From: Flavobacteriaceae bacterium PS02293
GTDB lineage: Bacteria; Bacteroidota; Bacteroidia; Flavobacteriales; Weeksellaceae
Direction of reading: 5' to 3'
DNA: 64,000 nucleotides
Assembly (NCBI GenBank): GCA_029960045.1
Contig: JASCOV010000003.1
Coordinates: 396,554-460,553, forward strand
Shown here: positions 17,720 through 26,280 of the stretch, in pieces
Layout: each line of letters begins with the position of its first letter
Numbering within the stretch: position 1 is the stretch's first letter
Notes under the pieces: model-generated
Database searches by the model: none
The model's input: only the letters and a program-made list of their open reading frames with translations
Told to the model about the DNA's origin: nothing
Translations under genes and position numbers: made by a program

Positions 17720-18760
17720 ATGACAATCAAGAAAAGAATTAATGTTTTCAGAAGACGGTTGATGCAAAGCCTTACCAAAAATATTGGCAAATCAAAATCC
17801 GGATTCAAAAGCAATGAAAATGTTGAAATAAAGAGAATTCTGATTTCCAGACCAAACCATAGATTGGGTAATCTACTCCTTTTAACACCTTTGGTTCAAG
17901 AAGTTACAAATACTTTCCCAAATAGTAAAATAGATCTTTTTGTAAAAGGTGGCATGACGCCACTCATCTATAAAAATTACAAGAATATTGACCGGTATAT
18001 TGAGTTGCCTAAAAAACCATTCAGTAATTTGGGGAAATACATAAAGAGCTGGTTTCAGCTGAAGTTCAGAAAATACGATTTGGCAATCAATGCTAACCAA
18101 AGCTCATCTTCTGGTAGATTATCCGTTCTTGCAACCAACTCTAATTATAAATTTTTTGGAGATGAAAATGAAGACATTGAATCAGAACATACTGATTATC
18201 AACACGACGCTAAGAAAAACATTTATAATTTAAGAAAATTTCTTACACAGCATGGCTTTCCAGAAAACAATTCAAAAGTGCCTTTTTTAAAAGTAGAATT
18301 AGACAGAGAAGAAATTGATACCGGAAAGAAAGATTTACAGAAAATAGTCCAAAATGACAAGAAAACCATCTGTCTTTTTACAAATGCAACCGGAGACAAA
18401 AAATATTCTGAAGAATGGTGGAATTCTTTTTACGATAAATTAAAAACTGCATTTCCAGATTACAATATTATCGAACTTTTACCAGTTGAAAACATTTCAC
18501 AACTGAATTTCAAAATTCCTACTTTTAGCCATAAAGATATTCGCAAAATAGGCAGTTTTATTGCCAATACTAATGTTTTTATAACAGCTGACAACGGGGT
18601 AATGCATTTATCTAGTGCAGTAAACACAATGACTATAGGACTTTTTTCTGCAGATAATGAAGATAATTACAAACCTTACAACGACAAAAGTTTCTCTATC
18701 AACACAAATAATACAGATCAGGATAAAGTAATTGGCCTTATCAAAACGTCTTTAGAATAA
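17720..18760 (+). CDS. glycosyltransferase family 9 (heptosyltransferase-like)
   Basis: 346 aa. GT-B fold pattern: N-terminal RILISRPNHRLGNLLLLTPLVQEV (the GD.. loop of GT9), mid-protein linker, and a C-terminal domain with FTNATGDKKYSEEWW and TADNGVMHLSSAVNTMTIGLF (donor site block D.G..H). These enzymes add heptose or other sugars to the lipopolysaccharide core. The WaaP-like kinase downstream (30 bases) supports a role in core modification at the inner membrane face. The acceptor sugar is unknown. Confidence 0.88.
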   Translation: MTIKKRINVFRRRLMQSLTKNIGKSKSGFKSNENVEIKRILISRPNHRLGNLLLLTPLVQEVTNTFPNSKIDLFVKGGMTPLIYKNYKNIDRYIELPKKPFSNLGKYIKSWFQLKFRKYDLAINANQSSSSGRLSVLATNSNYKFFGDENEDIESEHTDYQHDAKKNIYNLRKFLTQHGFPENNSKVPFLKVELDREEIDTGKKDLQKIVQNDKKTICLFTNATGDKKYSEEWWNSFYDKLKTAFPDYNIIELLPVENISQLNFKIPTFSHKDIRKIGSFIANTNVFITADNGVMHLSSAVNTMTIGLFSADNEDNYKPYNDKSFSINTNNTDQDKVIGLIKTSLE

Positions 18761-18790
18761 TCGCAAAACTATAACCTTTGAAATAAAACT

Positions 18791-19555
18791 ATGAATTTTG
18801 TCCTTTCTGAAGCCTATTCTCAATATAAAGATAACATCCTCAACATTTTAAATAATTTTAAAAATGAGGGTGTTTTAGTCGGTCACGGCAACAGAAATAC
18901 AGTCAAATATTTTATCGTTGATGATTTGAAATTTAATTTTAAATCTTTCAAACAGCATAATATTATCAACAGACACGTGTATAAATATTACAGAAAGTCT
19001 AAGTCCAGACGTTCTTATGAATATGCACAGATGCTTTTGGGTAAAGGGTTTCATACACCAAAACCTATAGCTTTTATTGAAAATCACGACTTCATTGGTG
19101 TAACTTCCAGCTATTACGTAAGTGAACAGCTGGAAGATGTTTTTACGTTAACTGATGTTTTTAGTGACTCCAATTTTACCGACAGAGAAAAAATTATCAA
19201 GGCTTATACAAAGTTAATTTTCGATTTACACGAGAACGGAATTGAGTTTATTGACAATGCTTCCGGAAATTTCTTAGTTAAAAAAAATGGTTCAGAATAT
19301 CAGTTTTTTTTGGTTGATCTAAACAGAATGAATTTCTACAAAGAAATCAGTATTTCAAAAAGATTACAAAATTTCGAACGCCTGACAAACGATTTGGAAA
19401 TCATCAAATTAATCAGCACAGAATATGCTAATTTATCCGGAAATACTTCAGATTTTTGCTATAATAAAATCGTTGATTTTGCCAAGAAAAAAGCCTTTAA
19501 ACTAAAAGTTAAAAAAATCCTGAAGTTCTACAAATTTTTCCTCAAAAAACGTTAA
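18791..19555 (+). CDS. lipopolysaccharide kinase (WaaP/Kdo kinase-like)
   Basis: 254 aa, protein-kinase-like fold. It shows a glycine-rich N-terminal loop (VGHGNRNTVKYF), YAQMLLGKGFHTPKPIAFIE before the hinge, the catalytic loop HENGIEFIDNASGNFLV (H, D and N as in the Kdo/RIO-like families) and the metal-binding DLNRM. Its place after a GT9 gene suggests phosphorylation of the lipid A-core region. The Lys-rich C-terminus may bind the membrane. It ends 4 bases past the uvrB stop on the other strand, so the genes overlap tail to tail. Confidence 0.82.
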   Translation: MNFVLSEAYSQYKDNILNILNNFKNEGVLVGHGNRNTVKYFIVDDLKFNFKSFKQHNIINRHVYKYYRKSKSRRSYEYAQMLLGKGFHTPKPIAFIENHDFIGVTSSYYVSEQLEDVFTLTDVFSDSNFTDREKIIKAYTKLIFDLHENGIEFIDNASGNFLVKKNGSEYQFFLVDLNRMNFYKEISISKRLQNFERLTNDLEIIKLISTEYANLSGNTSDFCYNKIVDFAKKKAFKLKVKKILKFYKFFLKKR

Positions 19556-21543
19556 GCTTTCAACGCTGCAATTTCGTCTCTTAATTTTGCCGCTTTGATG
19601 AAGTCAAGATTTTTAGCTGCAGCTTCCATTTCTTTCTGTTTAGCCACAACAATTTTTTCGATGTCTTCGCTTCCGTAGGTTGCTTTGGTTTCTGCAACTT
19701 CCTGCAAAATCTGTTTTTGGGTGTATTTTTCGTCTGGGAAGTCTTTGCTTCTTCCAACCAGATTTTCACTGATTTTTTTGTTCAATGCCATTGGAACTTT
19801 GCCGTGGTCTGTGTTGTACTGCATCTGTTTTTCACGACGGTAAAGTGTTTCATCTATCGCAGCCTGCATAGATTTCGTCATCTTGTCAGCATACATTATC
19901 GCTCGTCCGTTCAGATTTCTCGCCGCTCTACCAACCGTTTGGATCATCGATCTTCTGGAACGTAACATTCCTTCCTTATCTGCATCCAAAATAGCTACAA
20001 GTGAAACCTCAGGTAAATCCAATCCTTCTCTCAAAAGATTGACACCAACCAAAACATCAAACAAACCAAGACGTAAGTCCTGCATAATCTGAATTCTTTC
20101 CAAAGTTTCCACATCGGAATGAATATATCGAGTTCTAATGCCAACTTTCGTGAAATATTTCGTCAGTTCTTCCGCCATTTTTTTTGTAAGAGTTGTTACC
20201 AAAACACGTTCGTCCGCTTCTTCACGTTTGTGAATTTCTTCAATCAAATCATCAATCTGATTCATCGTTGGACGAACCTCGATAATTGGGTCCAAAAGCC
20301 CTGTTGGTCGGATAATCTGCTCAACATAAGTTCCGCCGGATTTTTCCAATTCGTAATCTGCAGGCGTTGCTGATACATAAATCACCTGATTTTGCATATC
20401 CTCAAACTCAGGAAACTTTAAAGGTCTGTTATCCATCGCAGCGGGCAATCGGAAACCGTGTTCTACCAAAACCTCCTTTCGACTTCTGTCACCCCCATAC
20501 ATCGCGTGAACTTGTGGAATCGTTACGTGACTTTCATCAATTACCATCAGAAAATCCTTCGGAAAATAATCCAAAAGGCAAAATGGTCTTGATCCAGGCA
20601 AACGACCGTCCATATAACGTGAATAATTCTCTATTCCAGAACAATAACCTAATTCACGGATCATTTCTAAATCTAACTCCGTTCTCTCTTCAAGACGTTT
20701 TGCTTCCAAAGGTTTTTCAATTTCTCGGAAGAAATCAACCTGTTTTACCATATCATCCTGAATCTGGCGGATTGCGCCTTGCATCGTTTCGGGAGTAGTT
20801 ACGAAAAGATTGGCCGGATAAATATTAATGGTATCAAAATTCGAAGTTACATTTCCAGAAACCGGATCAAAACTTTGAATCGTTTCAATCTCATCACCAA
20901 AAAACTGAAGTCTGATTGCTGTGTCTGCATAAGCCGGATAAACATCAATGACATCGCCTTTTACACGGAAAGTCCCTCTTTGAAACTCGTTCAAGGCTCT
21001 GGAATATAATGCGCTTACTAAAGAATTAAGCAATCTTGTTCTGGAAATCTTCTCACTTTTGGTAATCGTAATTAATGATTTTTCAAACTCTTTAGGGTTT
21101 CCAACACCATAAATACAGGAAACCGAAGCCACTATCAAAACGTCACGTCTTCCGGAAAGCAAACTTGCGGAGGCAGAAAGTCTAAGTTTCTCCACTTCTT
21201 CATTGATGCTCAGATCTTTCTCTATGTAAGTATTTGTAGAAGCAATGAAAGCTTCCGGCTGATAGTAGTCGTAATAACTTACAAAATACTCCACTGCATT
21301 GTCCGGGAAAAACTCCTTGAACTCCATAAAAAGCTGAGCCGCCAAAGTCTTGTTGTGTGCCAAAACCAAAGTTGGTCGTTGAACTTGATTCACAACATTG
21401 GCAACAGTAAACGTTTTTCCGGAACCAGTAACTCCGAGAAGAGTCTGATATTTTTCACCAACATTAATACCTTCCACCAATTTTTCGATGGCTTTTGGCT
21501 GGTCTCCAGTGGGTTGATATTCTGATTGAAGTTTGAATTGCAT
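19552..21543 (-). CDS. uvrB: excinuclease ABC subunit UvrB
   Basis: 663 aa, full length. P-loop GVTGSGKT at 37-44, the beta-hairpin region with SYYDYYQPEAF near 90-100, helicase motifs (LLDYFPKDFLMVIDESH, TLTKKMAEEL, GRAARN) and a C-terminal UVR motif (KEMEAAAKNLDFIKAAKLRDEI). It is the damage-verifying subunit of nucleotide excision repair, loaded by UvrA. A TATTTTTG box ends 4 bases before the ATG, next to the terminator of the gene upstream. Confidence 0.97.
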   Translation of the reverse strand: MQFKLQSEYQPTGDQPKAIEKLVEGINVGEKYQTLLGVTGSGKTFTVANVVNQVQRPTLVLAHNKTLAAQLFMEFKEFFPDNAVEYFVSYYDYYQPEAFIASTNTYIEKDLSINEEVEKLRLSASASLLSGRRDVLIVASVSCIYGVGNPKEFEKSLITITKSEKISRTRLLNSLVSALYSRALNEFQRGTFRVKGDVIDVYPAYADTAIRLQFFGDEIETIQSFDPVSGNVTSNFDTINIYPANLFVTTPETMQGAIRQIQDDMVKQVDFFREIEKPLEAKRLEERTELDLEMIRELGYCSGIENYSRYMDGRLPGSRPFCLLDYFPKDFLMVIDESHVTIPQVHAMYGGDRSRKEVLVEHGFRLPAAMDNRPLKFPEFEDMQNQVIYVSATPADYELEKSGGTYVEQIIRPTGLLDPIIEVRPTMNQIDDLIEEIHKREEADERVLVTTLTKKMAEELTKYFTKVGIRTRYIHSDVETLERIQIMQDLRLGLFDVLVGVNLLREGLDLPEVSLVAILDADKEGMLRSRRSMIQTVGRAARNLNGRAIMYADKMTKSMQAAIDETLYRREKQMQYNTDHGKVPMALNKKISENLVGRSKDFPDEKYTQKQILQEVAETKATYGSEDIEKIVVAKQKEMEAAAKNLDFIKAAKLRDEIAALKA

Positions 21544-21547
21544 AACA

Positions 21548-21555
21548 CAAAAATA
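21548..21555 (-). promoter_or_regulatory. uvrB promoter -7 box, 4 nt from ATG
   Basis: On the minus strand TATTTTTG, TGTT, ATG. No good -33 TTTG at 19-23 bases; the upstream side is the terminator hairpin of the M56 gene. Confidence 0.5.
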
Positions 21556-21556
21556 C

Positions 21557-21587
21557 GAAAAAACGTTCCAAAAAATGGAACGTTTTA
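21557..21587 (-). terminator. terminator after the M56/TonB gene
   Basis: AAAACGTTCCA and TGGAACGTTTT form an 11-bp stem with a short loop, followed on the minus strand by TTTT. Confidence 0.8.
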
Positions 21588-21609
21588 GTATTGTGATAAA
21601 TCTTTAAGT

Positions 21610-22971
21610 TTAATGAAATTGCATTGTAATCGGGAATTGAAAAACTGTTGCTGCAGGTTTGCCTTCTTCTGTTGCAGGCTTCCATGTTACATTCTCAGTT
21701 GCAGCTTTAAGAGCTCTAACCGCTTCACTGTTGAAAGTTGGATTTGGCCCATCTACCTTGATATCGGTTGTTTTCCCATTTTCATCAATAGAAAAATAAA
21801 TGTGGCTTTTCAAAACGACTTTCTCTGTTGATTTATCTCCAAATTTTGAGCTGTCAAAAATGTTAGAAAAGCTTGTTCTAAGCACATTAATTCCGCCTGG
21901 AAATTCAGCTGGCGTTATATTCTTTGCCGGAGGCGGTGGTGATGGAATTGGCAATTCGTTTTCCTTCATCTCTTTTGGAGGTGGTGGTGGCGGAATATTT
22001 TTCTTTCCTTTGATTTTTACATTGGCTTGAGTTACTTTTTTACTTGGGATTGTATCAAGTTTTACAGAATCATTTGTAGTAATTTCTGAAATATTAGATT
22101 TGACTTGAAGCTTAGCTTCCGAAGCATAGACTTTCTGTACAAACAGAATACTTAATCCTACAAACGTAGAAACAGCAAACAGTTTTTTGAACTTTTCTAA
22201 TTTTGATTTTTTAGTTGTCATCATAATAAATCGTTTTTTGGTGTTATTGTAATTGAATTGGTGTGTCAGGCTTAGATTCTGAGTTTGGAGAATCTCGGAA
22301 AGAATTAATTTTTGATAATCTTTCACATTATTTTGTTGTTGAATAATACTTTCGTCAGCTAAAAATTCATGGTTATCCGTCATCGCTTTTTTATAAAAAT
22401 ATAATGTGGGATTGAACCAAGAAATAACTTTCAAAACCTCTAAAAATAGAATATCCAAAGAGTGTTTCTGAACAATATGTGTTTTCTCGTGTTGGAAAAT
22501 TCTGTTATCGATTTGTTGGTTTTCGAAGTAATTTTTATTCAGATATATTTTATTCCAAAAACTAAATGGAGGCAGATTTTTCTCTACTAATTTCACTTTC
22601 TGATTCTGATAATTAATATCTGTTCCTTTCAGATTAATGATTTTTTTAATTGAAATGATTGATTTAATAATCAGCAAAATAGAAATTAGAACAGAAGCTG
22701 TTAGAATCAAATTTATCCAATCAAATTGTGACGTGTGATGAGCTTTCTGAATCAATTGTTGTGTTGGAATTTCTTCAAAAATTAATTGATTTTTTCTCTG
22801 CGAAACTGCCGGAAGATTGATTTTTACAAACGGAATCGCATAAGAAAAAACCAAAGCAAACAAAAGATAAAATCTGTTGAACCGAAACATCTTTTCCCGT
22901 TGTAAAAACAGATAATAAATCCCTATTAACAATGATGAACAAAGGACTATTTTAAAAATAAGAATTAACAT
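21610..22971 (-). CDS. M56-family (BlaR1-like) metallopeptidase fused to a TonB C-terminal domain
   Basis: 453 aa. N-terminal helices at 4-22, 34-50 and 86-107, then a cytoplasmic zinc protease region with H161EKTH165 and a downstream E in NHEFLADE. A fourth helix (about 265-285) crosses to the periplasm. The outer part has a Pro-rich segment (PPPPPP) and, from about 350, a TonB-type C-terminal domain (TPAEFPGGINVLR ... FNSEAVRALKAATE). It replaces the penicillin-binding sensor of BlaR1. The protease probably cleaves or controls the BlaI-type repressor encoded one base upstream. Confidence 0.88.
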   Translation of the reverse strand: MLILIFKIVLCSSLLIGIYYLFLQREKMFRFNRFYLLFALVFSYAIPFVKINLPAVSQRKNQLIFEEIPTQQLIQKAHHTSQFDWINLILTASVLISILLIIKSIISIKKIINLKGTDINYQNQKVKLVEKNLPPFSFWNKIYLNKNYFENQQIDNRIFQHEKTHIVQKHSLDILFLEVLKVISWFNPTLYFYKKAMTDNHEFLADESIIQQQNNVKDYQKLILSEILQTQNLSLTHQFNYNNTKKRFIMMTTKKSKLEKFKKLFAVSTFVGLSILFVQKVYASEAKLQVKSNISEITTNDSVKLDTIPSKKVTQANVKIKGKKNIPPPPPPKEMKENELPIPSPPPPAKNITPAEFPGGINVLRTSFSNIFDSSKFGDKSTEKVVLKSHIYFSIDENGKTTDIKVDGPNPTFNSEAVRALKAATENVTWKPATEEGKPAATVFQFPITMQFH

Positions 22972-22972
22972 T

Positions 22973-23344
22973 TTAATCTTTTATTTCTTTGTCAATAATA
23001 TCTCGTAGTTCTTTCAATTGTTTCTGAGACAATTTTGCATTCGAAGTGAAAAATGATGCAAACTGACTCACAGAATTATTAAAAAAACGGTCAATCATAG
23101 AAGTCATTTCGCCTTGGAAATAATCTTCTTTCTTCACTTTTGGAAAGTATTCTCTTGAGTTTCCATAAAGTTTGTATCCTACCAAATCCTTATTCTGCAT
23201 TCTTTTCAATAACGTTGCAATGGTTGTTGACGCAGGTTTTGGTTCAGCATATTCTTCCAAAATATCTTTCATAAAAACCTTTTCTTTTTTCCAAAGGATT
23301 TCCATTAAGATGATTTCGGTTTCAGTTAATTTTTGTTCGTTCAT
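22973..23344 (-). CDS. BlaI/MecI/CopY-family transcriptional repressor
   Basis: 123 aa, standard length. Winged helix at about 5-75 (LTETEIILMEILWKKEKVFMKDILEEY, TTIATLLKRMQNKDLV, the recognition region) and a C-terminal dimerisation helix region (FFNNSVSQFASFF ... KQLKELRDIIDKE). It is paired with the M56 membrane protease gene, so repression should be lifted by proteolysis after a signal. The upstream palindrome over the promoter is the probable operator for autoregulation. Confidence 0.93.
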   Translation of the reverse strand: MNEQKLTETEIILMEILWKKEKVFMKDILEEYAEPKPASTTIATLLKRMQNKDLVGYKLYGNSREYFPKVKKEDYFQGEMTSMIDRFFNNSVSQFASFFTSNAKLSQKQLKELRDIIDKEIKD

Positions 23345-23364
23345 TTCTACAACATTATATTTTG

Positions 23365-23380
23365 TTCTACAAATGTAGAA
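23365..23380. promoter_or_regulatory. probable BlaI operator over the -7 box
   Basis: TTCTACAAATGTAGAA is a perfect palindrome (7-base arms, AA centre) with the TACA..TGTA core used by the BlaI/MecI family. On the minus strand its centre is TACATTTG, a match to the TAnnTTTG promoter box (23370-23377), so binding would block transcription. A further half-site TTTCTACA lies next to the start codon at 23344-23351. Confidence 0.65.
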
Positions 23381-23420
23381 TTAAAATCGGATATTTCACT
23401 ATCTTTGAAAAAACTTTTTG

Positions 23421-23879
23421 ATGAAAAATTTATTTATACTCTTTTTTTTGATGTTAATTTCCTGCAAAAGTGAAGTCAATCAATCTCAAACTATTAAGAA
23501 AAATGTTCAGTTGAAAACCGGAAAATGGATAGAAGAAGATGATTATCCTAATCAAAAATATGTAAGTATTGGAAAATATAAAAAAGGAGAAAAAGTTGGG
23601 GTTTGGAAAGTTTATCTGAATGGGAAAATATATCAAAAAGATAGATTCAAAGATAGTTTGACGTATACAAAATTTTATTATCCCAATGGGAAAATTCTAA
23701 AAAAAGGTGTGTCAAAAACTATTAAAGATAGTAAATCAATCTTTTGGTATTACGAGGGTAAATGGAAGTTCTATGATGAAAATGGAAAGTTGGAGTACAT
23801 TAAAATCTATCATAGAGACAGTAATAAAAACGATAGTATTGATTGTAAGTCACAGAAAAAGAAATGCGTAAAGCTTTAA
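23421..23879 (+). CDS. MORN-like (YwqK-type) lipoprotein
   Basis: 152 aa from the ATG at 23421; the frame extends one TTG codon upstream. Lipoprotein signal with Cys at LMLISCK. The mature part has YwqK/MORN-like strands of the type GKWIEEDD, KKGEKVGVWKVYLNGKIYQKD, YYPNGKILKKG and GKWKFYDENGKLEYIKIY. This repeat is common in Bacteroidota surface proteins and some antitoxin annotations, but no toxin is near. Divergent from blaI. Confidence 0.8.
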   Translation: MKNLFILFFLMLISCKSEVNQSQTIKKNVQLKTGKWIEEDDYPNQKYVSIGKYKKGEKVGVWKVYLNGKIYQKDRFKDSLTYTKFYYPNGKILKKGVSKTIKDSKSIFWYYEGKWKFYDENGKLEYIKIYHRDSNKNDSIDCKSQKKKCVKL

Positions 23880-23925
23880 AATATCTTCGGCACCATTTTT
23901 CCATTCGTTAGAAAAAATATCTGTC

Positions 23926-25125
23926 ATGCTGAAGCCCATTATTCTTTCAATGTTTTGTTTTTCAACGATTTTAATTTCTTGTCAGGAAAAAGAGTCTATC
24001 AAAAATCTTCCTCCTGTAGAAAAAGAGAAACCAAATTCGAACAACAAACCAGCTTTTGAAGGACAAACGAGAGTAATGGGTTACAAAACGCAGACAGAAT
24101 ATCAGGTTGATGTTATCAATACAAAACTTGGCAGACCTTGGGGAATTGCACAATTACCAAATCAAAATTTTCTAATTACGGAGAAAACAGGATTTATCAA
24201 TCTTGTTTCTCCTGACGGACAATATGTAACGAAAATAACTGGTCTTCCGAAAGTTGACAGCCGTGGACAAGGTGGGCTTCTCGATATTGTAATTGACCCA
24301 GATTTTGAAAATAATCAAACGATTTATTGGTCATTTTCAGAGCCTTATGAAAAAGGAAATTTGACTTCTGTTGGAAAAGGTATCCTTTCCACCAACAAAG
24401 TTGAAAACGTAAAAATTATTTTTCGTGCAACGCCTTCTTATGACGGAAGATTGCATTACGGAAGTCGATTGGCTTTTGACAAATCTGGAAATCTTTTTGT
24501 GAGTACAGGCGAAAGGTCGGACTTGGAAACACGTCCATTGGCTCAGGATTTAAATGCATATTTGGGGAAAATTATTAAAATCGATAAAAACGGAAAACCA
24601 GCTGCGGGAAACCCTTTTATCGGAAGCAACAAAGCACAATCAGAAATATATTCTTACGGACACAGAAACCCACAGGGAATTGCCATTCATCCAGAAACCG
24701 GCGAGCTTTGGGAAACCGAAATGGGGCCAAGAGGAGGCGATGAAATTAACCTCATCAAAGCTGGAAAGAATTACGGTTGGCCAACCATCACTTACGGAAT
24801 CGAATATTCTGGTCAGAAAATCAATAATGGATTGACAAAAAAAAATAATTTGGAACAACCAATTTATTATTGGGACCCAGTCATTTCTCCAAGTGGAATT
24901 ACATTTTATACAGGAAATATTATTGAATGGAAAAGCAATCTTTTCATTGCCTGTCTCAGCGGTGAAAAAATCAACAGAATCATCCTTGAAAACAATAAAG
25001 TTGTTGGAGAGGAAAGACTTTTGGAAGACCTAAACGAGAGATTCCGTGATGTTTTTGATGGGAAAGACGGGAATCTTTATGCAATTACTGACAGCGGAAA
25101 ATTGTATCGGATTTCTAAGAAGTAA
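23926..25125 (+). CDS. PQQ-dependent sugar dehydrogenase (aldose dehydrogenase-like) lipoprotein
   Basis: 399 aa. Lipoprotein signal (SMFCFSTILISCQ). The rest is a six-bladed beta-propeller of the soluble glucose dehydrogenase/YliI type: PWGIAQLPN, GQGGLLDIVIDPDF, LHYGSRLAFDKSGNLFV, YGHRNPQGIAIHP and WETEMGPRGGDEIN, where the His and Arg of GHRNPQG sit at the PQQ site. It should oxidise aldoses in the periplasm and pass electrons on. PQQ biosynthesis genes are not in the window. Its stop abuts tsaB on the other strand. Confidence 0.9.
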   Translation: MLKPIILSMFCFSTILISCQEKESIKNLPPVEKEKPNSNNKPAFEGQTRVMGYKTQTEYQVDVINTKLGRPWGIAQLPNQNFLITEKTGFINLVSPDGQYVTKITGLPKVDSRGQGGLLDIVIDPDFENNQTIYWSFSEPYEKGNLTSVGKGILSTNKVENVKIIFRATPSYDGRLHYGSRLAFDKSGNLFVSTGERSDLETRPLAQDLNAYLGKIIKIDKNGKPAAGNPFIGSNKAQSEIYSYGHRNPQGIAIHPETGELWETEMGPRGGDEINLIKAGKNYGWPTITYGIEYSGQKINNGLTKKNNLEQPIYYWDPVISPSGITFYTGNIIEWKSNLFIACLSGEKINRIILENNKVVGEERLLEDLNERFRDVFDGKDGNLYAITDSGKLYRISKK

Positions 25126-25812
25126 TTACTGCTTCTTAACTCTGTCGGCTTTCTTAATTCCTTGAAAATCTTTCAGATAAAAAGGTTCAAAATAAGCGAC
25201 ATTTTCGAAGTCTTTTTGATTGAATTTCTCAACCGATTTTTTAATCAAACCTTTTGCAGAAGGATAGATATCAAATCGATATTCCGCATTTGGAAGATTA
25301 AGAATTTCCTGAGCTTTTTTTGCCCCGTCTCCAATGAAGAGAATTTTTTTATCAATTACTTCAGAAAAAGAAGTTTCATCGAGGATTTTGGCTTCGGTTT
25401 CAGAAATCATTTCGCCCGATTTTCCATCAAAAAAAGCAGTGTAAACTTCCATTCTTCTGGCATCAATTAAAGGAATAATTAATTCAAAACCTTGATTGAC
25501 GAATTCCTCAACCATAGAATCTAAGGAATTAATCGCAATCAAAGGCAACTTGAGCCCATAACAAAAACCTTTGGCAGAAGCCGCTCCAATTCTAAGACCA
25601 GTATAAGAACCTGGACCTTTTCCTAGAGAAATTGCGTCTAAATCCTTCAAAGAAATTTCGGCACCTTCCAAAGCCCATTCTACAAAACTGTGAAGACTTT
25701 CGGATTGTTTGTAATTGTCCGAAACGTCTTCGCAAAGACATAATAATTTTTCGCCATCAGAAATGGCAACAGAACAGTTTTTGGACGAGGTTTCTATGTG
25801 AAGAATTTTCAT
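25126..25812 (-). CDS. tsaB: tRNA threonylcarbamoyladenosine biosynthesis protein TsaB
   Basis: 228 aa, normal for TsaB. ASKHA-fold start ILHIETSSKNCSVAIS, the family block SLGKGPGSYTGLRIGAASAKGF and a late LIPLIDARRMEVYTAFF. It lacks the metal-binding HxxxH of TsaD, as expected. It joins TsaD and TsaE in forming t6A37 on ANN-decoding tRNAs. TACATTTG ends 4 bases before the ATG, indicating a leaderless mRNA. Confidence 0.95.
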   Translation of the reverse strand: MKILHIETSSKNCSVAISDGEKLLCLCEDVSDNYKQSESLHSFVEWALEGAEISLKDLDAISLGKGPGSYTGLRIGAASAKGFCYGLKLPLIAINSLDSMVEEFVNQGFELIIPLIDARRMEVYTAFFDGKSGEMISETEAKILDETSFSEVIDKKILFIGDGAKKAQEILNLPNAEYRFDIYPSAKGLIKKSVEKFNQKDFENVAYFEPFYLKDFQGIKKADRVKKQ

Positions 25813-25816
25813 TGTG

Positions 25817-25824
25817 CAAATGTA
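25817..25824 (-). promoter_or_regulatory. tsaB promoter -7 box, 4 nt from ATG
   Basis: On the minus strand TACATTTG, CACA, ATG. Confidence 0.55.
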
Positions 25825-25837
25825 AGAATTTAGAGAA

Positions 25838-26269
25838 TTACGATTTCAAAGTCACACTCTGTCTACTCCACAATTTCCAAATCCCTTTTTGTCGAATCCA
25901 GAATTCCAAAACAGAAAGTTTCATTTCAAACTCATCATTTTTGTAAAGTCCTTTTACCGCAACGATTCTTCTGATGTTGGCAAATTTATTTTTGACTTTA
26001 AATTCCTTCAATTCAGTTTGTTTAATAGATTGGTATTTTACTTTTCCGGATTCGAAATCTGTTTTGAAATCTTTTTTATTCTGAATCCATCCGTTAGAAT
26101 GTCCGAACGAAACATCATCAGAAAACAATTCTAAAATCTTAGAATTATTATTCTCCATTAAAGAATCCAACTTTGAAACCTGAATCAACAGTGTTTTTTC
26201 TTTTTGGGAATAATTCTGAGAAAATCCGAAGACAAAAAGCAGATAGAAAAGTAAATTTAAAAACCTCAT
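25838..26269 (-). CDS. secreted NTF2-like (DUF4440) protein
   Basis: 143 aa from MRFLNLL, chosen because a signal peptide starts there (FLNLLFYLLFVFGFSQ). An earlier ATG at 26284 overlaps the SDR stop by 4 bases and would add five residues. The mature part follows the DUF4440/SnoaL-like cone pattern: a long helix (TLLIQVSKLDSLMENNNSKILELFSDDV), FGHSNGWIQNKKDF and a final LEFWIRQKGIWKLWSRQSV strand pair. Ligand unknown. Co-transcribed with the SDR gene. Confidence 0.8.
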   Translation of the reverse strand: MRFLNLLFYLLFVFGFSQNYSQKEKTLLIQVSKLDSLMENNNSKILELFSDDVSFGHSNGWIQNKKDFKTDFESGKVKYQSIKQTELKEFKVKNKFANIRRIVAVKGLYKNDEFEMKLSVLEFWIRQKGIWKLWSRQSVTLKS

Positions 26270-26280
26270 TTTTTGGATTA

